Below, piece by piece: positions 21,601 to 33,600 of a DNA stretch of 64,000 nt (within the stretch, counting starts at the first letter, position 1; every line of letters starts with the position of its first letter). Both the position numbers and the translations under genes were made by a program. Source of the DNA: Eudorina sp. 2006-703-Eu-15 (lineage: Eukaryota; Chlorophyta; Chlorophyceae; Chlamydomonadales; Volvocaceae). The DNA lies in the NCBI GenBank assembly GCA_003117195.1, contig BDSI01000042.1, forward strand, positions 632,986-696,985, written 5' to 3'. The notes under the pieces were generated by a model. The model worked only from the letters and a program-made list of their open reading frames with translations. It searched no databases and was not told where the DNA came from.

Positions 21601-24600
21601 GGTACCTTCACCCCCCTGATGGGACCCCCACCTGATGCGCTGAGATTGAAGTTCTCCTCCGTGTCCAGCGCCAGCGCCTCGGGCCGGTAGATCCGCTGCA
21701 GCGCCGTCAGCAGCAGCCGCCGGTCCTTGTCGTCGGTGACGCGGCCGCCGTAGTTGCACTCCCCGATGGCGTACTGCAGCGCCGCGAAGGGCACCGTGGC
21801 GGCGCTCTGGGGCGGCGGGGAGCCGTCCTCGGCGGCGGGCGGCGCGGCGTCGTTCAGGTACATGGACAGCTGCCGTACGCTGATGCGCAGGTCGCCGTCG
21901 TCGAAACCTGGCGGGAGAGCAGGTGAAAGGGGCGAGGGGGAAGGGGAGACGGCGCAGGGCAGGGGGCACAGAACTGGTGGGCGAGGGCAATGTCCCGCCA
22001 GCCAACACCCCTGGGTGGCCCCTCGGGGAATGTGAACCAGGGGGGGGGGTGATGCCCGTCGGACATAACTACACACCCACACACCCTCTCGCGGCTCAAG
22101 TTTCTGTTTACACACACCCTCTTCCCGCGCTGTCTTGTCCCTCCTCGTCATGACGCCCGGTGCACACAACCACCTCCTGGACACAGCGATCTCCGAAAGC
22201 ACGGGGCTGGGCTGTGGGAGCAACGGGGGCCACCCTGGCACCGCAACAGTCGGACTTGGGGTCACGCAACGGGGGCCTGGGGGTAGGTGTGGGGCGCGTT
22301 GGGGCGGCGCGGAGCCCTGGTGGCCCTTGCTGTGGTGGCCCCCCTCAGCCCCCGCCCTCGCCCGCACCGTAGGGGATGTTCCAGCCGATGGGTCCGAACT
22401 TGCGCCGCTCCTGGACGAAGGCGTGCAGGAAGCACAGCCCGAACAGCAGCGCCTTGAAGGCCCGAGGCTGGCGGCAGCCTGGGGAGTGGTGGGCGGGTGG
22501 GTGGGTGGGTGGATGAGGGGCGGGGCGAAGGCGGTGGGGCCGGGCGCAAGTGCACTCTAGGTGCCCCCGCGGCCACCTCTGCCGGGAGGGCCTCCCCTCC
22601 CTTCCCGTGTCTTGCCACATCGTCCACAGCCCCCCGGCGCAGCGCAGACCGGCCCAGCTTCCGTCCCCGCCAGCCCCACCCGCCGCAGCCCCACCCCCGG
22701 CCCCGTGTCCTCCCTCCCGCTCGCGACTCTCCCCCTCCGAGTCGTCGGTGTCCATTTGACCGGGTGGGTCTTTCTTATCACTGTACCCTTCCTTGCCTAC
22801 CCTCGAAGAAGTCCTGGCCACAGATGGGCTCCAGGGCGTACGAGCGTCGCAGGTTGGCTCGGAGGCCGGCGGGCGGCTCGTTGGTCATCTTGACGCTGCC
22901 CTGTGGGGATGAGGGTGGGTTAAGGGTAGGGATCAGGGTGAGGGTGCGTGGGTGCAAGTATGGGTATGGAGAGAGAGGGGAGGGCCCTGGCTTCCAGGCC
23001 CCAGAGTCAACTACGCGACCGCTGGGCGGCTCCGCAGATGCGGGTCGCGACGATGCTGTTACTGTGGCAGCCAGGCCCCCCAGTCCGGGGGCTCAGCGGC
23101 CCCGCGCCCGGAAGCCAGCAGGAACCCCCCTCTCCGCTCCGGAAACGTAAAACACAAGCTCCATCTCTTTCCTCTCTCTCTCACACACACAGTGTGGGTC
23201 GGGTGGGTCTTGTGGCTAACGCACCCCGAGCAGGCGACCCACTGGCCCCCGGGCCCTCCCCTCCCCTCCCTGGACTCACCTGCAGGATGGACACCGGGAA
23301 GGCCGGGCTGGGCATGGAGGTCATCCACAGCCTGAAGTCGGGGTCGGTGTTGTCCGGGCGGATGGTCTCACAGATCTTCTCCAGGGAGGTCATCCAGCTG
23401 GGGGCCAGGTGGCAGTTCTGGAGCAGCACCCAGCTGCAAGGGGCAGGGGGCAACAAGGGAAGGGGAGGGGAGGGAGCGGAGGGGTACAACACGTGAGAAG
23501 GGACAGGAACACCGGAAGGTATAAGGCAATCGCCAAGGGGCACAACTGCCATCCGTTCGTCTCACGGCCCGCCCTTCGACCTCAGACCCCGCCCCATCCC
23601 TGGCCCTGCTCTCTATTCCCCCTCCGGTAGTATCAAAAACAGCAAAACTGCACTCCTCCTCCTCCCACCCCACCCCCCTCACTCACGTGCCCGCCTTCCT
23701 CGCCGACTCAATGAGCGCCGCCGCCTTGGGCCCCTGCCCCTGCCCCATGCTGATGACGGAGATCTTGCTGCCGTAGCCGCGCGAGTCCGCGAACTGCAGC
23801 AGCGCCGCCGTGGGGTCGGACCCCGGGGACAGCACGAACAGCAGCGGCACCGTGGCGCTGCTCTCCTCGTACGACCCCGCCAGGTCGAAGGGGGGCGGCT
23901 CCGTGAACTTGTTGCCCAGGGAGGAAGCCACGAAGGCCTGTACGGCAGGTACGACCTTGTCGGGCCGCAGCATGCGCAGCAGCATCACCTTCTGGAAGGC
24001 GTCCAATCGGTAGCTGTAGCCCATGGGCAGCTCAATGCTCTGGAGGGGTGCGCGGGGGGAAGAGGACGGAGGGGTTCGGAGGAGGGCAACAACGTGTTGA
24101 GGGGCAGACGGGTGGAGGGGCGGAGCATGGCGGCAAGCGTTCACAATCGGTTTCGTGCCGCGGGGAGTCGTGTGGTGGGCCGAATGCAGTGCTGACCTCC
24201 CCTTCATGCGCCCATCCTCACCCATCTCTCTTTGCAACTGCACTCGCCCAGTCTCACCGGCCCTGATCGCCCTCTCCCCGCCTCCTCCCCGCGTAAAACA
24301 CAACACACACACACACACTCGTCACCGTCTCACAAGCTCCCGTGAGCCGAGTTGAGCATCTCCCGTCCCCTGCCCTGCCCCATCACAGAAATCCACACAC
24401 GCCACGTTATATATAACATAGATATAACATAGATATAACATAGATATAACATATATATAACATATATAAATAACGTACTCGCCCCCCACCTCCATCGCCC
24501 CGCCTCCCCCGACCCCACCTGCGGCTCCACGCTGTCGAACAGCGCCCTCCACTCGTCGGGGCAGCCCGCGATGACCTCGGGCAGCCCCTCGAAGGCGGGG

Positions 24601-27600
24601 CACACGTTGGGCGCCCGCAGCACCTCGCCCCAGGCCTTGGCGCTCAGCCAGTCAGCGCCCTCGGGCCGCGCCACGTCGCGCTCCGGCACACCCACACCGC
24701 CCGTGAGCAGGAACTGGTAGAGCTGCGGCTCCAGGCGGCCCTCCGAGCGGCTCATCAGGATGCGCACCGACAGCAGGAAGGCGAACAACAGCTTGTCCTT
24801 CTCGAACAGAGACCTGGGGCGGGGAGGGAGGTGGGAGATGGGAGGTGGATAGATAGCGTCACGGCGAGGGGAGGGGGACAGGGGGGAGTATATTGGTAGA
24901 CATATTCAAACTGCGCGGGACAGAGGGGAGGGGGACAGAGGGGAGGGGGCGGCACGGCAAGGGGAGGGGAGCGGGCGGTACCAGGGCACCAGAGCCCGCG
25001 CGTCATACACTCGTGTAGAGCTGTTCGGCGGCCTGTTGTAATGGTGGCGCAGAGTTGCATCTGAGTCAGGTTGGACAGGCTCTGGAAGCTCCAACGCCTC
25101 ACGACGCAGCGCAGACAATTTGGGGTGTAGACTGACTTCGCGGGCCGTACTGCGAGGCGGACAGCCCGCCGCGCAGCGCCGTCTCCTGTGACGACGCACA
25201 CCCACGGAGGGGATGAAGGGTGGGGTCAGTCCCGCGACCTCACCTGCAGATGTTCTGGTACAGCGCGTAGGTGAAGTGGTCGTTGATGTTCTGCAGTCGC
25301 TCACCCACGTCGTCAGCTTTCGCGGCCTGCGGGGCGGCGGGGTGTGGGTGCGGGGACTTGGGTGTGGGGGCCGCGCGCAGCGGGACACGCGGTCGGCGTC
25401 AGACCCTACCGGTACCGTATCCCACTCGGCCAAGTCGCGGTTTGAGTTCCGCCCGGTTAGGGGTCGAGCCCCGCTCGCGGCTGCCCTTCCCTCAGTTACC
25501 CCTATCCCCGCGGCCCTCCCTGGCGCCCTCCCGCCCTCCCGCCCCCCCTACCTGCTGTATGGACCTGACGAAGAGCTTGAGGAACCAGGCGAGGCTGTAC
25601 TGGTACATGGGGTCCACCGCCGCCATGTCGCGGATGCAGAAGAACAGGGTGGCGTTGAAGGCGCCGCAGGGCGCGTAGCAGGTGCGTGCCTGGTCGATGG
25701 CCTTCTGGGTGTGCTCGGCCGCCTCCTGCTTGATCTGGATCTCGTTACTCACCGCCTTGGCCTCCGACAGGATCTGAATCGCGGTGGCGTCCTCCAGGAT
25801 GTTGCCCTGCCGGTCAATCACGATTCACAACACCAGCCGCAGCAGCAGCAGTACCACCGTCGGTAAGAGTACCCCTCATCAGCACCACCACCACCTTTGT
25901 CGAACGGCAGTACCGTCCCCAGGTCCGGGTTGGTGTGTGGACGCATACCGGTAACCTGGCCGACCGGCATGGACGCACCCTTCTGCGTCCATGCCGCTGC
26001 GGCTGATCACCGGTCATCGCGGCCCTCCGCCGCTGCTGCCAAGCACCCTACGGTACGCCCCCCGCCCCGCCCCCTCGCTACTCACCTGCGAGGAGGACAG
26101 CACCTGCAGGATCCTGTCCTCGATCTCCGCCAGCTTCTTCTTGTTCTCCGCGCTCTCCACCACCAGCTGCTGGCGCTGCTCCTCCAGGTCGGGCCGCTCC
26201 TGGGCCACTACCACCCCCAGCAGCTGGTCGGCCAGGCCGTCCGGGGTGATCATGAAGTTGAGCAGCGTCACCTTGACGGCCGTCTCGGGCAGGTAGTGCG
26301 GGTTGCGCAGCGCGGTGGTGATGTAGAACCTGGGCGGGGGAACCAGGGCGGTGCGGGGTGATGCGGTGCGGGGTGATGCGGTGCGGGGTGATGCGGTGCG
26401 GGGTGATGTGGGGTGATGCGGGGTGGTGTTGACCGGAAGGTGCGGGCCGCGGGTCGGATGAGGTGAGTTGTATGAGTGCGGTATGGCTTGCGACAGCAGA
26501 CGACGATGGAAAGCTGCGGACTGTGCGCCGCGGAAGGCCCTGGGGACTGATGGCTGCCTGACGGCAAAGAACGAAGACACAGCACAGCTTAGGGATCGTA
26601 TGTGGGCTCGTTGTGACTGCAAAGGGGATGGGTCTCAGGTGTGCTGCCCTGGGACGCAGCCAGGCAGGCCTGGTCGGCCGCACCGAGCCGGGCCAGGTCA
26701 GGTCCGTGGTCAACCGCTGCTGTGGCAGTGGAATGTGGATTGCTGTGGGTGGCAGCGCCGTTGGGCTGAGCGCCCCCTCCCGGGGACCCACTTGAACTGG
26801 TCGGAGAACTCCACCGTGGTGTCGCCGAGGCGCAGGTACGACATGCCACCTTGCTTGAACACCTGGGGGGGACACCCGGGAAAAAGAGTGCAGTTGAGGC
26901 GGTATGAGCACTTGATAGCCGAGAAGGCACTTATCATGAAATCAATAAAAAGTAGCATACACATACACACATACCTTGCTAACACACATACCTTTCATAT
27001 GCCTTACGTGGCTTACACACCAGGGAATATGCAATGTGCGGACACCATACACACATATGGGTTCCTTTTCTCAACACATATGCATATATGTATACATACA
27101 TTCACGAATATAATGGTCGTCCAACCGGACCTCTCACCCCTCGCCTTCCCTCCCTCCCTCCCGTGCCCTTCCTCCTGCCCACCTGCTTCAGCAGCAGCGG
27201 CTCCAGGGAGGGGTCCAGCTCCTCGCCCACGTTCTCCAGCAGCACCGGCAGCCCGAACTGCACCGCGTTCTCCAGTGTGCGCATGTAGTCGCCGTCGGTG
27301 AGCTTGATGACGCGCAGGTCGCGGCGCCCCTCCATGTGCTTCACCCACTTGTTGGCCTGCGCGTGCAGTCGTGCACAGGCACGTGCAGTCATGCACAGGG
27401 GCCGGGCGAGCGGTAAGGGCAAGGGCGGTGAGCCGAGGATAGGGCAAGGATACAGCCCCTCATTAGGCAGGCTCAGCAGGTACAGCAGACCCGCCGGTCC
27501 ACAGGCCAATAAGGCAACGCCGCGGTTGGAGCCGCTAAACAAAGCCGCAACAGTCACTGTGGATACTCATTACTTTATCCGTCAGCAGACCCCTGAGGTC

Positions 27601-30600
27601 CATCAACCATCATGTACGGTATCCGTACAGGCACAGACAGCCTCATATGGGTCGGCTGCACGGCGGGCTGCAGCCCCACCCCACCAGTTTCAATTTGTCT
27701 ACCAATTTCCTATACCCCACACCTCCCCTCCCCTCTGCCCAGGCGTCACCTGCGACTGCGGGTCAATCATGAGCGGCCACCTCCTCGCGTTGTCCACCAT
27801 GATGGCGTTGTCGATGGAGAACGCGTCGTTGGGCAGTCCGTCGATGGTCCAGGAGCGGATCTTGACGGGGTCACCCAGCGCCGCCGACAGGCTGAAGTTG
27901 GCGCTGCGGGGGATGCGCGCGGCCGCACACGCCTCCACCCACTTGCTCACCACCGACTCGCGGTAGGAAGCAGTGAAGGCGCCCAGGTAGCCGATCACGC
28001 CTGGGGCCCAGGGAGGCGTGGGACGAGGCGGGGCGGGGCGGGCCCAAGCTGGTTGAGGATGGGGAACAGATTGCTAAACTGAAGGACATAGCAAAGGGGC
28101 CAGGGCATCTCCCGTCTTGATGGAACGATCTGGGAAAGTAAACCCTAGGTGCCACCCTGCCACACCGGCTCAATGACCACCGTGCCAGGGTCCCGGTGGT
28201 CCCCCCTGGCACGGTGATCCTCCATCCGCCCGCAGCTGCACCCCCATGTCCCGGCGTTCAGGCGTCCCGAGCTGACCGGCCGTCCGCCCCATCCCCCGCA
28301 TCCCTAGCCACGGGGCAAACCCACGCTGACGCCGCCCCCAGCCAGGCGCTCTCAGGCCGCCTACAAGACATCCACACCCCCTCCCCTCCCTGCACCCCCT
28401 CCCTGCTGCTCCGCCACTGACCCGCCGCAATCAGCATATCGCCCGTGAGGCACTCGTACTGGCCCCCCAACTTGGCGGCCGCCTCCGTCCAGCGGCTCTT
28501 CTCGCCGCCCAGTCCGCTGATCAGCTTCTCGGCGCGCTCCAACTTGGCCGTGCACAGCTCCGTCTCGGCTGCGGGGTCGCGGGGTCGCGGGGCCGGACTG
28601 TTAAGCAAGCGGTCGGTCACCACGGACAGAACCGTAACTTCCACTCTCCACCCTCCGCTCTCCGCTCCTCTCCCCTTCCCAGGCCGCCCCCCTGCACCCC
28701 ACCGCACCTTCCAACCGCGCCTTCTCCGAGATGGATTTCTCCAGCTGGCGCTCCAGGGTGGCCAACCGACCCATCACCTCCGCCAGGTCGGCTTGCTTAG
28801 CCTGGGGGCGGGCGGCAAAAGGGGAGCGGGTGCGGGCGCAGAGGGGCGCAGGGTGAGAAAGACGACGCTGGGGAAGACGACATCGGTCGTCAGCTGGTTC
28901 TTGATAAACCGCAGCAGGAGGAGGAGGAGGAGAGTGCATGAGACCAGCGTGTGCATTAGAGTCCTGGGCGCTGAAACCAACGTCCCGTTCCGCCAACTAT
29001 CGGGCCCCCTCCGCCGCCGCCCACCTTGAGCGCCTCCATGACCTTGCTGTAGTCCGCCTCCGCCACCGCCAGCGCGGCCCGCTTGGGGGCCACCACCTTG
29101 GCCACCTTGTCGTACTGGTCCATGGCGCACACCCACTTGCACAGGCCTTCGGCGGCGCTGTGTGTGGGGGTGGGTGGGAACGGGAGGCAACGGGGCGAAG
29201 GAAAGAGTCAGACAGGGAAACGAACGAGCCGGCCGATGCCGCACCCGTAGAGATGTGCCGCTCAGGGGAAGAAAAATGGTAACTGGAAGCACGGAGCCAA
29301 CCATCAGTCCATCACCCCACGCACACTCCATGTGCCCTGTTCCCCACACCGATCTCCACGCCCCCCGGCCCCCAGGCCGGCGAACCCCCACCTGGAGGCC
29401 TTGGCCGCATTCACCGGCGTGAACTCGGGGTTGGACGTGAACTCGCGGCGGATGCGCTCGATGATCTTGGGCGGCACGGCATCCTTGTCGTACTCCTGCA
29501 CAGCGGCACAACGACGGTCATGAGCGCGGGCGCGCAACGACAGCAAAAGAAAGCCATCGCGTCCAGGGAGGACTGCAGGTGGCCCCCCCCCGGAGCCAGG
29601 ACGGCTACGGTGCGGTCGCCGCAAGGGGCCGGCGCTGCTGGCGAGGCGCGCGGTACCTCCCGGGCCTGGCACACCACCTGACCCTCGGGTCTGCCCCATC
29701 CGCCATCCCCCCCCTGGACCCCTCCGCACCTTGAGTGTCTTGACGAAGAGCGGGTCTGCCAGCAGCTTCTGTGCTGAGCCCCAGTAGTCGTCAATCATCT
29801 TGCCACTGCCGCTGGGGTCCTTGATCCTGCAGCAGCGAGGTACCGTAATGAGCAGCCGACGACCGACCGAATGAGAGACCGAGCGAGTGTGGGTGGGCGG
29901 ACAACCTGGCCAACCACAGGAGGACGGACACAACTCGAGTTTGCCGTGCAGCAGCAGCAGAAGCAGCCGCAGCCGTTCATAGTTTTGACCTGCTTTTGCG
30001 CGGCATATCGTTGCCGACACCTCCCTCCTCGGTCGAGCCTTAATTCCACCAGGAACACACGCCCTCCACGCCACAGAAGGACACACCGCCTCCGCACGCC
30101 CTCTTGCCGGGTGCGCTGCTCCCTCCCTCTCCCTCTCTCCCCCTCCCGCCCCCGCCCCCGTCCCGCCGCCTCACCTCTGCGGCTTGATGTCCAGCAGCAC
30201 ACAGACAGCCTCCATGACCAGCTTGATGGTGGAGGGCGGGTTCTTGAAGCTCTGCACGAGCTTGATGTCGGCGGGCTTGATGGTGTCCAGGGCGCTGATG
30301 GCGGCCTGGGTGGGGCGCGGTGGGGGTCGGTGCCGTGCGGTGCGATGGGGGGGTCCAGACGCACATTTAGGGCGGGCATTACAAGCGAGGGCGGGGCCCA
30401 ACCGGCCGCCTTCAGGGAGGTGGGTCACCCCGTGCGGTCTCACCACCAACCGCCGGCGCACTTCGCCATGCAGACGGAATCGGCCCGTCGAGTCGAGTTG
30501 GTCGCCCCTCACAGCTCGCACACCGCAGATCGCGGGTCGCCAGGTCACCCGCCCTCCCCGAGGTCGCAGGCTGTCAGGTGGTCCCTCCCTGCCTCCCTCC

Positions 30601-33600
30601 CTGCATCCCGTGCCCCCAGCCGCTCCCGCCCACCTCCAGGATGGGAATGGCCTCCGCCAGAGCGTCCTCGCACTCCGTCTTGATGGCGTTCGCCGCCGCG
30701 GCCGCCACCTCCGCCTTCTTCACGTCCTGGTCCACAATGGCCTTCTTGGGCTCCACCACCTGCCGGCAGGCGCGAGAGCGGGCACACACCGCAGGAGGTG
30801 TCAGCTCAATAGGGGGAGCCCAACCCCACCGTCGCGTTCTGTGCCAGGCAAAGCACATATGGGCCCTCATCACGACAGGACAGCACCATGCCACCGGGCC
30901 CCCACGGCCTTTTATGCCCAAAGTGCCCCCTACCCACATCCCGCTGCCGCTGTTCCCAGGTCCCCACCCGGTCCCTCCCACCCGGCCGCCTCCCCCCAGG
31001 TCCCTCCCACCCGGCCGCCTCCCCCCCAGGTCCCTCCCACCCGGCCGCCTCCCCCCAGGTCCCTCCCACCCCGTCCTGCTCCCTCCCACCCGGCCGCCTC
31101 CCACCCCGTCCTGCTCCCTCTCAGCCACGTCCGCACCTCGGTCTTCTCCTTGGACACGGTGGCCATGAGCCGCTCCGTCTCCTCCACCGTCTTGATCAGC
31201 ACCGGCTTGAGCGCGGTGAGCTCGTCCTGCATGATGCTGACCTGGCTGGCGGTGAACTGCAGCTTCTCCAGACCCACCTCGTACCGCCGCTTGCCCGCGG
31301 ACACCTGCGGGCACAGGACAGGAAGGAGGGATGGGGGCGGAGGGACAGGAGCGAGGGCGAGATGGGGCGGAAGGTGAGGTGGAGGGCGGGTGAGAGCTGA
31401 GAGCCGAGAGCTGAGGTGCGGCAAGGCGGAGGGGGGTGAGGGTGAGATGACGGTGTAGGTGGCCTAAGGGTCAGACTTGCGTGCTCATGTGGCTTTTCGA
31501 ATGTTTCAGTGTCTGTGCTTTGGGCCCCTCCCTCCGTCATCGTAAACCGCAACCCCCACCCGGATGCCGAGGCCGACCGCACCTCCGCCCGCTTGGCCCC
31601 CAGGAGGGTGGTGAAGCACGTGATGAGCTCCAGGTAAGAGGTGGGCGTGACGTAGTTGATGCGGCCTTGCTCCGCCCTGAACGCCTCGCTCAGGTGGCGC
31701 ACGTCCTCGTGGAACATCTTGCACTGCAGCATCACCTGGCTGCGCTGTTCGGCGCTCAGGTCCACGTCGCGGAGGAACTTCATGGCCACAGCCTCCAGAG
31801 CGTCGTCGGGCCAGGCCGTGAACCTGGGCCGAGGCCGGGGCCGGGGTCGGGTGGGGTGTGCGTGGCTGTGCGGCGCAAACAGAACCTCCCGGCGTGTAGT
31901 ATATCATAACATGTTGTGGTATAAGGTATATTATAACATATTGTGTGTATTCGGGTGTGTGGCAGAGAAGATCTGTGTTTTACAGAAGATCAGTTGTGAC
32001 GGGTCGCGTCGCATTCTGGACGCCGTGGGAGCTGCGACCCTTCGCAGTGCGGAAGTCAGTGCCCGTGGCCCCCCCTTACACAGCCCACCCCACCCCACCC
32101 CAGCCCAGCGCAGCCCTGTCGAGGACCGACGCCCACGAGGAGGGCCGCAGCCCCGCCCCGGCGCCTCCGCCTCCGCGACCCACCAGTCGATGGTGCAGCA
32201 GTTGACCAGGGAGGGGAACTGCCGCAGTCGCTCGCGGAAGGCGTCACCGATGGGGCTCATGGCCAGCACGATGTGCAGGTTGTCCCGGGTCTTGTCCACA
32301 AAGTAGGACCTGCGCGGCAGCCCGCAGGGCGGGAACGGGGCTCAGTACACGTGTGCGTTGTGTTTTGGGTTTTTGGAAACTAGACCCTTCCGCGACGGAC
32401 CCTATTGGCATGTGTGTTGCAGAGTGCATGCGCCCGCGTGTGTCGCCTTCCGCCTGCGGGTGGTCTTGCCTCCTGCGCTACGACTGGGGAGCATCAGGAC
32501 AGGACGGACTTGGTCGACCGCTGAGGTGGTGGCCCCGGTGGCACCACAGCCCTCGCATGCCCCAGCCCCGCAACTTTCTTCCCCCCGGGTTTCATTTTTC
32601 CCCACTGGCCCCCCCTACTACCCCCGGGCCCCCCCACGCACCAGAGCTCCACGGCGCTCTCCAGTGTCAGTCCCTCCTTCTTGGAGGACACACGGCACTG
32701 CTCCAGGAGGGCGGCGCGCTCGTCGTACGGGAACATGTTGGGCACCTGACACCGGTGTGTGTGTTGGGGGGGGCCATGCGACGGACGCAGTGTCGGTAGA
32801 TGCGGGACACGGTGGCAGACAACGCAAAACCGGTGTTTATCTAGATGGGTGAGTCCAACGCTCGCAACGCCGGCGGAAGGGGGGAAGGTGATGTGCAGTT
32901 GCAACACCAGCACCATCTGCACAGGCACAGCCGCGTTCCAAGCCTCCGACCGCAGGCGCAGACCGACCCCAGGCGCGGGCTCCCCCTCTCCGGCGGGTCC
33001 CCCTTTCCGGCGGGTTCCCCCCTTCCGGCGGGTCCCCCCCCCTCCGCGCACCTCCCCGCTGTTGAGCAGGTTGTTGACGTCCTCCACGAAGCTCTCCAGC
33101 TTGATCTGCGTGTCGCTGAACAGGAACACCGCCTGCTTGTTGTCGCCGCCCGCCAGCCGCACGAAGCGCTTCAGGTCCTCGCGCCACTCGGGGGCGCCGT
33201 AGCTCTTGCTGATCTCCACCTGCGGGGCAGCCGGGCAGCGGACGGCCGGGTCGGGAGGATGCCTCTGCATTTGCCTGAGGTGCAAATGTGTCACCCCAGG
33301 CGGCCCCAGTGATACACGTCATGAAGACCAGGCGGGTGGGGTGCAACACACCCGGCGCAGTCCTGCAGCTATCCCCCATGGCGGTGCTCGATACCGGCAT
33401 CGCCATGCAATCCCACCAGTGCAGGCGGAAGCGCGCATCACCCATGTGCCCACCCGCCCCACTCCTGGAAATGCCATCGGCTCCTCAATGGCCTAATGCG
33501 GGTCCAGGTCGGCCCCTTCCCCGGTGCCGGGCCCTCCAGCGACACCCCAGCGCAGAGTGCTACATGGGCCCCACTCCCCCTCACCTCCCTTCACCTCCCT

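Larger units (their letters stand above)
18657..28000 (-). other. Dynein AAA5, AAA6 and C-terminal domain exon block
   Basis: Exons: 28000-27750, 27356-27183, 26863-26792, 26329-26086, 25806-25552, 25326-25244, 24813-24519, 24039-23687, 23433-23280, 22900-22801, 22468-22368, 21907-21632, 21360-21023, 20629-20505, 19903-19708, 19249-19069, 18888-18657. AAA5 includes [20 protein letters not shown]6 includes [13 protein letters not shown] and [14 protein letters not shown]. The C-terminal domain has [14 protein letters not shown] and [16 protein letters not shown]. Exon 21360-21023 holds a Gly-rich run encoded at about 21140-21200 that the family normally lacks. Confidence 0.88.
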
